Assembly (NCBI RefSeq): GCF_027486195.1
Contig: NZ_JAIXPP010000064.1
Location: forward strand, 1-32,966
Direction of reading: 5' to 3'
DNA length: 32,966 nucleotides
From: Novosphingobium sp.
GTDB lineage: Bacteria > Pseudomonadota > Alphaproteobacteria > Sphingomonadales > Sphingomonadaceae
Part shown: one piece after another, positions 25,125-32,843 of the stretch
How positions within the stretch are numbered: the stretch's first letter is position 1
Layout: every line of letters starts with the position of its first letter
Position numbers and translations under genes: made by a program
The notes under the pieces: model-generated
The model's database searches: none
Told to the model about the DNA's origin: nothing
What the model saw: only the letters and a program-made list of their open reading frames with translations

Positions 25125-26192
25125 CTACGCAGCCGGCCGAACGTCGCGAAAGATGTCCCAGACCGCAATGAACAGCGCCGCGATCACCGGCCCGACCACG
25201 AAGCCGTTGAAGCCCATCAGTTCGAACCCGCCGAGCGTGGCTATCAGCACCATGTAGTCCGGCATCCGCGCATCCCGCCCGACGAGGATCGGGCGGACCA
25301 CATTGTCGACACTGCTGACGATGAAGAAGCCGACAAGGAACAAGGCGCCGCCGCGCCACAGGTCGCCCGTGAGCAGCAGCCAGGCGGTGACAGGAACCCA
25401 GATGAACGCGGTGCCGATGGCGGGAAACAGCGAGAACACCCCCATCGCCACGCCCCACAGCAGCGCGCCGCCGATCCCCAGCATCCAGAATGCGATGCCC
25501 CCGGTGAGCCCCTGCAGCACTGCGACGACCAGGCTGCCCTTGATCGTGGCACGCACCACCGCGACGAACCGCGCGATCAGCACGCTGCGCTGATCGCGCG
25601 GAAGCGGCAGGCAGCTTTCGATCCGGTCGAGGATCCGCGCGCTGTCACGCAGCAGGAAGAAGGTGAGGTACAGCATCACCCCGAGCGACAGGAAAAAAGC
25701 GAGCGCCCATTGCCCGATATCGAGCGCCCGGCCTGCGAGAGGCTGAAGGCTGCTCGCGAAGGTGTGGGCGATCCGCTCGCGCACATGAGTGAAATCGCCG
25801 AGGCCAAGATCTGCAAGCCAGCCGCGCACTGCTTGCGGCAGATGCTGCTCGGCCGATGCGAAGCCCCGGGCGAAATCGATTTCGCCCGATTGCAGACTGG
25901 CATAGGTCGCCGCGGCCTGACTCAGCAGTGCGGCGCCCAGCAGCATGGCCGGAACGACCGCGACCGCGATGACGGCCATCAGCGTGATCGCTGCGGCCAG
26001 GTTGGGGCGCCCCGGCGCATGGCGCAGCAGCGCGGCGTTGAGCGGCGCGAACAGAATGGCCGCGATCACGCCCCACAGGATCGCGCCGGCGAACGGCCCG
26101 ACCAGCCAGGCAAAGGCGAGCGTGGCAGAGACGAGGAGGACCATAAGAAAGCCGCGCTCCAGCGCGCCGCGAGGGGCCTGTCGCCCGGTCAT
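25125..26192 (-). CDS. AI-2E transporter family (UPF0118/PerM) membrane protein
   Basis: A 355-residue protein with about eight transmembrane helices and a long central soluble-looking loop (residues about 100-150). Conserved family segments are the last third, GGIAFWMLGIGGALLWGVAMGVFSLFPAIGTAFIWVPV, and VVRPILVGRDARMPDYMVLIATLGGFELMGFNGFVVGPVIAAL (the PxxxG, GG-xxG-xxGxxxGP patterns). Members were named for AI-2 export (TqsA), but others act as Na+/H+ antiporters, so the substrate is open. Its start overlaps the P-type ATPase stop by 4 bp, which links the two. Confidence 0.9.
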   Translation of the reverse strand: MTGRQAPRGALERGFLMVLLVSATLAFAWLVGPFAGAILWGVIAAILFAPLNAALLRHAPGRPNLAAAITLMAVIAVAVVPAMLLGAALLSQAAATYASLQSGEIDFARGFASAEQHLPQAVRGWLADLGLGDFTHVRERIAHTFASSLQPLAGRALDIGQWALAFFLSLGVMLYLTFFLLRDSARILDRIESCLPLPRDQRSVLIARFVAVVRATIKGSLVVAVLQGLTGGIAFWMLGIGGALLWGVAMGVFSLFPAIGTAFIWVPVTAWLLLTGDLWRGGALFLVGFFIVSSVDNVVRPILVGRDARMPDYMVLIATLGGFELMGFNGFVVGPVIAALFIAVWDIFRDVRPAA

Positions 26193-28744
26193 GCCGCGCC
26201 CTCGCGGAAGAGCGGCGCCTGATCACCCCGGCCTATCAGAAACCGGCCGAGAACAATCTTGCCCACTTCGAGCAGCACCAGCAGCATAACGCCGAGGCCG
26301 CCCGCCAAGGCCATGTCGCTCCACGCGATCTTGCCGAACTTCAGCAGGGTCTGTGCTGCCGGGATGAACAGGATGGCCCCGGTGATTGCGGTGACCGCCA
26401 GCAGGACCATGCGCAAGGCCGTGTTGGGCCGCAGCAGCGCCTGCGCCAGCGATGCGCTGAACGAGCGGTTGACGAAGGTCAGCGCCAGCACCGCAGCGAT
26501 CAGGGCGAAGAACATCAGGGCGCGGAGTTCGCTTTCGACCATGCCGCTTGCGGTCTCGGCGAAGAGCAAGGTTGCCAGCAAGGCCAGTGCCGTGCCGCCC
26601 TGAAACACACTCCACGCGATCATGCGCCAAGAGAACAGCGCCTCGTCCGGCACGCGAGGCGGGCGTGTCATGATATCGGCCTCGTCATCCTCGGCCTCGA
26701 ACACCAGCGCGCAGACCGGATCGATCACCAATTCGAGCAGCGCGATGTGGATCGGGCCGAACAGCAGGGGCAAGCCGAAGAGCAAGGGGATCAGGGCAAG
26801 GCCGGCTATCGGCACGTGCACCGCGAAGATGAAGGCCATGGCCTTGCGGAGATTGTCGTAGATGCGGCGCCCGAGCCGCACTGCCTGCACGATCGCGCCG
26901 AAGTCGTCCTGCAGCAGCACGATTGCCGCTGCCTCGCGCGCCACATCTGTACCGCGCTGACCCATTGCCACGCCGATATGCGCCGACTTGAGCGAGGGGG
27001 CATCGTTCACCCCGTCGCCGGTCATCGCCACGATCTCCCCCGTGGACTTGAAGGCCTGGACGATGCGCAGCTTCTGTTCGGGCATGATCCGGGCGAACAC
27101 GGTGACCGCTTTCAGGCGCAGCGCCAATTCGGCATCATCAAGTACGGCAAGGTCATCCCCGGTCAGGACATCGCCATCTGCGATTCCCGCCTCGATTGCG
27201 ATGGCACGCGCGGTCGCGGCATGATCGCCGGTGATCATCACCACCCGGATACCCGCGCTGCGGCATTCGGCGACTGCGGCTGGGACGCTGGCGCGCAAGG
27301 GATCGGCGAGCCCGACAAGTCCGGTTAGCGTAGAGTGATAGTCCTGCTGGCTTTTGGCCCAATTGCGGTCCTTCGGAGCGGCGGTGGCGACAGCCAGAAC
27401 GCGGATGCCCCGTTCTGCCATGGCCTCGACCGCCGCTTTCATCGCCGCGTGGTCGCCATCCGACAGGCGGCACAGCCCGGCAATGGCTTCCGGCGCGCCC
27501 TTGGCAGAGAGCCGCAAGTCCTCGCCATCGTCCCACACGTTCGACATCGCCAGCAAGTCCGGGCGCAAGGCATAGGCCTGCACCAGTTCGCCGTGGGTTT
27601 CGGCAAGCGGCGCCGCGTGTCCCCTCGCACCGTGGATCGCGATTTCCATCGGGTCGCTTGGCGTCTCGGCACTGGCAAGCGCTGCCGTTTCGACCAGTGC
27701 GTGGAACCCCTGCGGCAGCACCGAGCCCGGCTTCAGCGCGAATGTCTCGCCCGAAGGCAGCCACAGCGCCGCCACCGACATGCGGTTTTCGGTCAGTGTG
27801 CCGGTCTTGTCGGTGCACAGCACGGTGGCCGAACCCAGTGTTTCGATCGCGGCGGCGCGGCGGGTGAGGACGCCGACTTTGCCGATCCGCCACGCACCCA
27901 TCGCGAGGAATATGGTGAGCACAACCGGAAACTCCTCCGGCAGCATCGACATGCCGATGGCGATCCCGGCCAGCACGGCCTCGATCCACCCGCCGCGCAG
28001 CAGGCCGAACAGCAGCACAACCGTGAGCGCCACAGCGCCGCCACCCAGGGCGCACCAACCCACGATCCGCGTGGTTTCGCGCCGCAGACGCGGGGCTTCC
28101 GTTTCCAGGCTCGCCAGAGATTGGCCGATGCGCCCGATCTCGCTGTGCCGCCCCGTAGCCAGAACGCGCGCGATCCCGCTGCCGCGCGTGACGAGCGAGC
28201 CCGAATAGAGGAACGGCAGGCCATCCCCGCCGGGACGCGGGGCGGGTTCGTCCGCGATCGCCGCCGCCGCGATCTTGCCGACAGGCACGGATTCGCCTGT
28301 AAGCAGCGATTCATCGGCCTGCAGATCATGGGCCTCAATCAGCCGCGCGTCCGCAGCGATCCGGTCACCCTGTGCCAGCACGATCAGATCGCCGCGCACC
28401 ACCTCGCGCCCGGCAATGCGCAGCCGCGTGCCGTCCCTGATAACGAGCGCACGCGGGGCTGACAGATCGCGCAGGGCTTCCAGCACATGTTCGGTCCGCG
28501 CTTCCTGAATGATCGTGACGGCAATGGAGAACGTCGCGAACGCCAGCAGGATCAGTGCCTCGCTCAGGCTCCCGAGCAGCAGATATGCGCCTCCGCCCAG
28601 CAGCAGCAGCGCCAGCATCGGTTCGCGCAGCACGCCCAGCGCAATCCGCAGGACGGAACGCTGCCCCGCGCGGGCAAGCTCGTTTGGGCCATCGGATGCC
28701 AGCCGGGCCGCAGCTTCGGCAGGCGTCAGACCTGCTTCAATCAC
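26189..28744 (-). CDS. Cation-translocating P-type ATPase, unassigned ion
   Basis: An 851-residue P-type pump. Visible are cation_ATPase_N (GLTPAEAAARLASDGPNEL), TGES (about 149-152), the phosphorylation site DKTGTLT (Asp312), KGAPE, and GDGVNDAP (about 576-583). The transmembrane ion site is atypical. M4 reads PEEFP rather than the PEGLP of Ca2+ pumps. M5 reads FAVHVPIAG, where SERCA has SSNVGE. M6 reads ELVIDP, where SERCA has NLVTDG. It is therefore not a standard Ca2+, Mg2+ or Na+/K+ pump, and the ion is unknown. GTG 28744 was chosen because it overlaps the octaheme stop by 8 bp and precedes the conserved start. GTG 28789 is an alternative. Confidence 0.9.
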   Translation of the reverse strand: MIEAGLTPAEAAARLASDGPNELARAGQRSVLRIALGVLREPMLALLLLGGGAYLLLGSLSEALILLAFATFSIAVTIIQEARTEHVLEALRDLSAPRALVIRDGTRLRIAGREVVRGDLIVLAQGDRIAADARLIEAHDLQADESLLTGESVPVGKIAAAAIADEPAPRPGGDGLPFLYSGSLVTRGSGIARVLATGRHSEIGRIGQSLASLETEAPRLRRETTRIVGWCALGGGAVALTVVLLFGLLRGGWIEAVLAGIAIGMSMLPEEFPVVLTIFLAMGAWRIGKVGVLTRRAAAIETLGSATVLCTDKTGTLTENRMSVAALWLPSGETFALKPGSVLPQGFHALVETAALASAETPSDPMEIAIHGARGHAAPLAETHGELVQAYALRPDLLAMSNVWDDGEDLRLSAKGAPEAIAGLCRLSDGDHAAMKAAVEAMAERGIRVLAVATAAPKDRNWAKSQQDYHSTLTGLVGLADPLRASVPAAVAECRSAGIRVVMITGDHAATARAIAIEAGIADGDVLTGDDLAVLDDAELALRLKAVTVFARIMPEQKLRIVQAFKSTGEIVAMTGDGVNDAPSLKSAHIGVAMGQRGTDVAREAAAIVLLQDDFGAIVQAVRLGRRIYDNLRKAMAFIFAVHVPIAGLALIPLLFGLPLLFGPIHIALLELVIDPVCALVFEAEDDEADIMTRPPRVPDEALFSWRMIAWSVFQGGTALALLATLLFAETASGMVESELRALMFFALIAAVLALTFVNRSFSASLAQALLRPNTALRMVLLAVTAITGAILFIPAAQTLLKFGKIAWSDMALAGGLGVMLLVLLEVGKIVLGRFLIGRGDQAPLFREGAA

Positions 28745-29468
28745 CGCGCCCACCTTCACCCCCGCCTTCGTGGCCTTCCGCGCCTTCACCCGAACCGCTG
28801 CGATGGCAGGCTACGCAGTTGCCGATGTTCTGGATGCCTTCCTCAGCATGTTTGGCGCGGATCTGGTCAGGCTGGTGTTCGTGGCAACCGAAGCAGGTGT
28901 AGCGGCTGGTGTTCCCGCCGATGTGGCAAGTTGTGCAGGCCGTCTGGTGTGGCCCGCTCAGGGCAAAGAACCGCGTGTGATCGAACGTCGCGGGCTTCCA
29001 TGCTTTTGCTGAATGGCAAGCCGCGCAATTGCTTCCGGCCTGTGCGTGAAACGGCGTGGCCGGGGCGCGGTGGCATGCGGCACACTGCCCGCGCACATCC
29101 GGCCGCAGGAGGGCATGCGCGAAACGGTGCTGCGCCGCTTTCAGCAGCAATGGCCCGGTGTGATCGCTGTGGCAGGCCATGCAGTTGGCTTCGCTGAGCG
29201 CCCGATGGAACGCGATCCGGGGGGCACCGGCTTTCACCGGCACACCCTTGGTGGTGCGGAGGCCAATGTCGGTGAGTTTGTGGCAGGCGGTGCAGCGCTG
29301 CGCCGAGACGCCGCGCAGCGGTGCGTGGCAGGCGAAGCAGTTTCCGGCGATTTCGCGATGCGCCGCTATCACCGGGCCGGGCGCGACCATCGCTTGCGGC
29401 CACGCAAACGTCAGCGCGATCAACCCGCCAAGGACCGCGATCATCAGCCAGAGGCCCCACCGGCACAT
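28737..29468 (-). CDS. Octaheme c-type cytochrome (cytochrome c3 family)
   Basis: A 243-residue protein with eight CxxCH haem-binding motifs, at residues about 44, 59, 96, 129, 148, 178, 192 and 218. Spare His residues (37, 88, 103, 114, 118, 141, 164, 174) could serve as distal ligands for bis-His haems. The N-terminal helix (WGLWLMIAVLGGLIALTFAWP) is a signal or membrane anchor that puts the haems in the periplasm. FDHTRF-type spacing resembles class III / NrfB-like multihaem carriers. There is no active-site motif of nitrite or tetrathionate reductases, so electron transfer is the likely role. The C-terminus is a Gly/Glu-rich tail. Its ATG overlaps the cytochrome b stop (TGATG). Confidence 0.9.
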   Translation of the reverse strand: MCRWGLWLMIAVLGGLIALTFAWPQAMVAPGPVIAAHREIAGNCFACHAPLRGVSAQRCTACHKLTDIGLRTTKGVPVKAGAPRIAFHRALSEANCMACHSDHTGPLLLKAAQHRFAHALLRPDVRGQCAACHRAPATPFHAQAGSNCAACHSAKAWKPATFDHTRFFALSGPHQTACTTCHIGGNTSRYTCFGCHEHQPDQIRAKHAEEGIQNIGNCVACHRSGSGEGAEGHEGGGEGGRGD

Positions 29469-30085
29469 CAGTGCCAGCCCCAGAACAGAAAGGTCGAAGC
29501 GATGTGCGCCAGCGCGAGCACGCAGAAGGCCAGCGTGATCGGCAGATGCACGACGCGCCACGACTTGACGAGATCATAGGTGAGGCTGTCCCAATAGGTT
29601 TCGTCGTCGAGTGCCCCATCCGACAACCCCGCCTCAAGCAGCTGCGCCCGGTTCGCCACCAGCCGCTTGCGCGAGGGCCCCATCAGGTATTTTCCGGTAA
29701 GGCCGCTCGCCACGTTGATCAGCATGGCCGCGACCGCCAGCCACGCGAGCACCGCGTTGAAATGGATGCCGGCGTGGACGAGGATCAGCAGTGAACCGGC
29801 CCAGGCCAGACGCTCATGCAGCCGCAGCAACGTAACCGGCTTGCCCGAGGAGATGACCTTGTGCTTGCGCAGCGAATAGGCTGACGAGGCGAGGATGAGC
29901 AGCACGCCGGGAATGCCGAGATAGCGGCCGATCCAGACCAGACCCGCCAGATGCAGCCCGGCATCGACAGCGAGCGCAGCGCCGATCAGCGCCAGAAGCA
30001 TCAGCGCGAAAGGCACAACCTCTCGGCTCAGCAGGCTGCTGCGCGAGATGATGTGCCGATCGGGCTGCAACTGTGGTCTGGTCAT
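29468..30085 (-). CDS. Diheme-type membrane cytochrome b
   Basis: A 205-residue membrane protein with about five hydrophobic helices. Four His residues fall in two helices with exactly 14-residue spacing: His90/His104 (LLRLHERLAW...LVHAGIHF) and His180/His194 (VVHLPITLA...LAHIAST). That is the geometry of bc1-type diheme cytochrome b. It likely carries two b haems across the membrane and exchanges electrons between quinol and the octaheme cytochrome encoded next. An ATG at 30085 with GAGGA upstream was preferred to a TTG at 30094. I do not recognise the exact family. Confidence 0.8.
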   Translation of the reverse strand: MTRPQLQPDRHIISRSSLLSREVVPFALMLLALIGAALAVDAGLHLAGLVWIGRYLGIPGVLLILASSAYSLRKHKVISSGKPVTLLRLHERLAWAGSLLILVHAGIHFNAVLAWLAVAAMLINVASGLTGKYLMGPSRKRLVANRAQLLEAGLSDGALDDETYWDSLTYDLVKSWRVVHLPITLAFCVLALAHIASTFLFWGWH

Positions 30086-30198
30086 GTTCGCCAATCCTCA
30101 CGGCAACCGATTTTGCGCCCGGCAGCGCGCCCAAGGAACAGCGCTGTGGTCGGCGGCCATCAAGGGAGGCCGCGGCCGGACCTTCGGTCGGCCAAAGA

Positions 30199-30215
30199 CC
30201 TGACAGAAACCTGAC
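30199..30215. promoter_or_regulatory. OmpR-type direct-repeat box upstream of the cytochrome b-octaheme operon
   Basis: CCTGAC-AGAAA-CCTGAC: two identical hexamers 11 bp apart, the spacing used by tandem OmpR/PhoB-family dimers. It sits in the only gap (30086-30235) between the sensor kinase gene and the cytochrome b gene, 114 bp upstream of the latter. The adjacent response regulator (31572-32258) is the obvious candidate binder. No clear -10 is visible. Confidence 0.6.
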
Positions 30216-30235
30216 GGGGATGAAGGCTCGTGCGA

Positions 30236-31579
30236 TTATCGGCCCGGTTCGGGCGGCGCGAATGTGACCTCGAACAGCGCTCCGCCGCCGGGCGCATTGC
30301 GGGCCGTGATCGCGCCGCCATGCGCCTCTGCCAGGCGCTGGACGATGCCGAGCCCCAGCCCGGCGCCATCGCTCTTGCGGCGATCCTTGCGCCAGAAGCG
30401 CTCGAAGATATGCGGCAGGTCCTCGTCAGCAATGCCTGGCCCGTGATCGCGCACGCTGAGCTGCGGCCCCGGCCCGGCGGTGACCTCGATCGGGGTGGCG
30501 CCGGGGGCATGGGCCAGGGCATTGTCGATCAGGTTGCGATAGATGCGGTAGATCGCCTCGGCATGGCCTAGCGCGCGGGTGTCGCCAACCGCTTCAAAGC
30601 GCAATTCGCGCTGCGCCGCGAACGCCTTGGGCGCCATGGCCCCGACAATGTCTCGCCCGATATCGGCCAGATCGACCAGCACATCAGGCTCTACCGCGAG
30701 CGCATCGGCCTGCGCAAGATCGAGCATTTGCCCGACCAGTCGCGCCATATGCTGGGTGTCCGCCTGAAGGTCATCCCGCAAAGGACCAGGTGGCAGCTTG
30801 TCGAGCGAAAGCTGCATGATCGACAGCGGCGTGCGCAGTTCGTGCGCGGCATTGGCGGTAAAGCCGCGCAGGATCGCCATCGTCTTATCCAGCCGGGTCA
30901 GCGCGCGGTTGACCGCCCGTACCAGCGTGTTGACCTCACGCGGCTCGGGCGCCTCGGAAAGGCGCAGGAGGACGTTGTCGGGGTCCAGCGCATCGACTTC
31001 GGCCTCTGCGCGCTGCAGCGGCCCCAGCACCCGGCGGACGGCGAACACGTTGAACAGCAGCAGGAGGAGCGAAAGCGGGATCAGCGGCAGGACGACGTGC
31101 TGCACGATCTCGTTCGCGATCACGGGCACATAGGGCCGGATGCCATCGCCTTCGAATTGCATGTAAAGCCACCGCTGCTGCCCGCCCTGCTGCACCGAAC
31201 GGACCCCCGAAATCCGGTAGCCGCCGGGAATGCGCTCGCGGCGAGTCCAGTCCATCAAGACGCCGCTGGGCGCATCGACGCGCGATGGCGGAGGCGCTGA
31301 TCCACCAGCAGCTGGCTCGACATACCGGGCTGCCCAGTGCTCTGCTCCGGGTGGTCCGGCCAGCAGATCAGGGACCGGAGCCGTCGATCGTTCTGCTTTG
31401 TTGGCTTCCAGAGTCAGGAGTTCCTGCGCCAGCGATTCAGGCTGGCTGCTGTAAGTGAATACAACGATGCCGACGTCGAGAAGCGCGAACAGGAGCGTGA
31501 AAGCGGCCAGCCGCGTCGCAATCTGCCGGAAGAGCGTGGGGCCGGCAGGGCCCCTCTTGCTGTTGCCCGCCTTATCCAT
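30236..31579 (-). CDS. Sensor histidine kinase (QseC/PmrB-like)
   Basis: A 447-residue kinase. TM1 lies at about 21-43 (TRLAAFTLLFALLDVGIVVF), a periplasmic sensor segment of about 115 residues at 44-158, and TM2 at about 162-182. A HAMP linker follows, then the DHp domain with His246 in NAAHELRTPLS. The ATPase domain has the N box RNLIDNALAHAP (Asn349), G1 DHGPGI, F box FERFWR and G2 GLGLGI. It phosphorylates the regulator encoded just upstream, with which it overlaps by 8 bp. The signal is unknown. Its link to cytochrome genes suggests a redox or respiratory cue. Confidence 0.93.
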   Translation of the reverse strand: MDKAGNSKRGPAGPTLFRQIATRLAAFTLLFALLDVGIVVFTYSSQPESLAQELLTLEANKAERSTAPVPDLLAGPPGAEHWAARYVEPAAGGSAPPPSRVDAPSGVLMDWTRRERIPGGYRISGVRSVQQGGQQRWLYMQFEGDGIRPYVPVIANEIVQHVVLPLIPLSLLLLLFNVFAVRRVLGPLQRAEAEVDALDPDNVLLRLSEAPEPREVNTLVRAVNRALTRLDKTMAILRGFTANAAHELRTPLSIMQLSLDKLPPGPLRDDLQADTQHMARLVGQMLDLAQADALAVEPDVLVDLADIGRDIVGAMAPKAFAAQRELRFEAVGDTRALGHAEAIYRIYRNLIDNALAHAPGATPIEVTAGPGPQLSVRDHGPGIADEDLPHIFERFWRKDRRKSDGAGLGLGIVQRLAEAHGGAITARNAPGGGALFEVTFAPPEPGR

Positions 31580-32258
31580 GCGCAGCTATCGGCGCGAACA
31601 GCGCATAGCCCACGCCGTGGACAGTCGTAATCTGCACGTCCGCCCCGGCTGTTGCCAGCCGCTTGCGCAGGCGCGAGACGCAAGCCTCCAACGCGTTGGG
31701 CGTTACTTCCGCGTCCATCGAATAGAGCGCGCCCTCGATCGCCAGTTTGGCCACGACATGCCCCGCCCGTCGAAGCAGACATTCGAGCAGATCCACCTCG
31801 CGCGGAGTCGCAACCACGGGCTCGCCTGACACCTTCACGCTACGCTCGGCCGAATGCAGCGTGACATTGCCTGCGGAAAGCTCGGTGCCCAGCGATGCGC
31901 CGGGCCGTCGCAGCAGCGCCCGGCACCGCGCGGCCAGCTCGGGAATCTGGAACGGCTTCACCAGATAATCGTCCGCGCCCGCATCCAGACCGACCACCCG
32001 GTCATCAAGCCCACCACGCGCGGTCAGGACGAGAATCGGCATCGTGTCCTGCCGCCGCCGGAGCCCGCGCACCAGATCCAGTCCTTCGCCGTCAGGCAGA
32101 CCGAGATCGAGCAGCAACAGGTCATACATGGTGATCGCCAGTGCATGCTCGGCTCCGGATACGGTCTCGCACCAGTCGACCGCAAAGCCCTGACGATCGA
32201 GACCCTCGCGGATCAGGCTCGCCAGCCTTGCATTATCCTCGACCAGGAGCAGGCGCAT
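31572..32258 (-). CDS. OmpR-family response regulator (QseB-like)
   Basis: A 228-residue regulator. The receiver domain has the acidic pocket in LLLVEDN, the phosphoacceptor Asp51 in LLLLDLGLPDGEGL, Thr in LVLTARG and Lys in DYLVKPF. The C-terminal winged helix (VVATPREVDLLECLLRRAGHVV...VSRLRKRL...ITTVHGVGYAL) binds DNA as a head-to-tail dimer on direct repeats. ATG 32258 was chosen at the first strand (MRLLLVEDN). It overlaps the cytochrome b561 gene by 26 bp and the kinase by 8 bp. Confidence 0.94.
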   Translation of the reverse strand: MRLLLVEDNARLASLIREGLDRQGFAVDWCETVSGAEHALAITMYDLLLLDLGLPDGEGLDLVRGLRRRQDTMPILVLTARGGLDDRVVGLDAGADDYLVKPFQIPELAARCRALLRRPGASLGTELSAGNVTLHSAERSVKVSGEPVVATPREVDLLECLLRRAGHVVAKLAIEGALYSMDAEVTPNALEACVSRLRKRLATAGADVQITTVHGVGYALFAPIAAHG

Positions 32259-32841
32259 TGTCGATATCCGTTCCAACTGCTGCCCGCTTGTAGCCGGTAA
32301 TCATCGCGAGTGGCAGGTTCTCGTGATGGCGCACGCTTTCGGCAATCGCGCCGATCACGTGCAAGGCCACTGCGCCGATCAGCACGTTTGCGGCGGTTTC
32401 GTGCAATTCCTCGACCCAGCTCACGCCCCAGAAGGCATCAAGGCCCATCATCCAGCCGCTGGTGCCGACCACAGCGAGCAGCACGAGCAGGAGTACGATC
32501 ATTGCCGCGCCTGCAGGATTGTGGCCCAGATAGCGCGGCTCGCGCCGGCCGAGCATGGCGCTGACATAGCCGAAAAACCGGCTCGGGCCCGGCACGAAGC
32601 TGGCGAAGCGGGCGTGTCCGCGCGCGATCAGGCCCCAGATGAGCCGCACGGCCAAAGCTGCCACGACCACGTAGCCAACGTTGATGTGGGCGCTCTTTGC
32701 CTCGCGCAGGAAGGTCAGGTTGGCGATGACGCCAGCCGCAACGGTCCAGTGGAACAGGCGGACAAGCGGGTCCCACACCCTGACCTGGCGGGGAACCAGG
32801 TCAGGGTCGGGCATGGCCGCGCGGGGGGGAGCCGCAGCCAT
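32233..32841 (-). CDS. Cytochrome b561 / b/b6 family membrane protein
   Basis: A 202-residue four- to five-helix membrane cytochrome. Conserved segments are VWDPLVRLFHWTVAAGV (His31), HARFASFVPGPSRFFGYV, GHNPAGAAMIVLLLVLLAVVGTSGWMMG (His107), and WVEELHETAANVLIGAVALHVIGAI (His147 and His161, spaced 14). These match the bacterial cytochrome b561 / Ni-Fe hydrogenase b-type family. It would accept or donate quinol electrons to a periplasmic partner. Start ATG 32841 lies 2 bp after the PepSY stop. A TTG at 32847 is less likely. A strong hairpin lies within its first codons (32777-32807). Confidence 0.9.
   Translation of the reverse strand: MAAAPPRAAMPDPDLVPRQVRVWDPLVRLFHWTVAAGVIANLTFLREAKSAHINVGYVVVAALAVRLIWGLIARGHARFASFVPGPSRFFGYVSAMLGRREPRYLGHNPAGAAMIVLLLVLLAVVGTSGWMMGLDAFWGVSWVEELHETAANVLIGAVALHVIGAIAESVRHHENLPLAMITGYKRAAVGTDIDNAPAPGRG
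32777..32807. repeat. 12-bp perfect inverted repeat inside the start of the cytochrome b561 gene
   Basis: ACCCTGACCTGG (32777-32788) and CCAGGTCAGGGT (32796-32807) flank a 7-base loop. In the mRNA this gives a very stable stem beginning about 34 nt after the ATG, in codons for LVPRQVRVW. It contains CCTGAC, as does the box at 30199-30215, in inverted arrangement. Confidence 0.7.
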
Positions 32842-32843
32842 GA

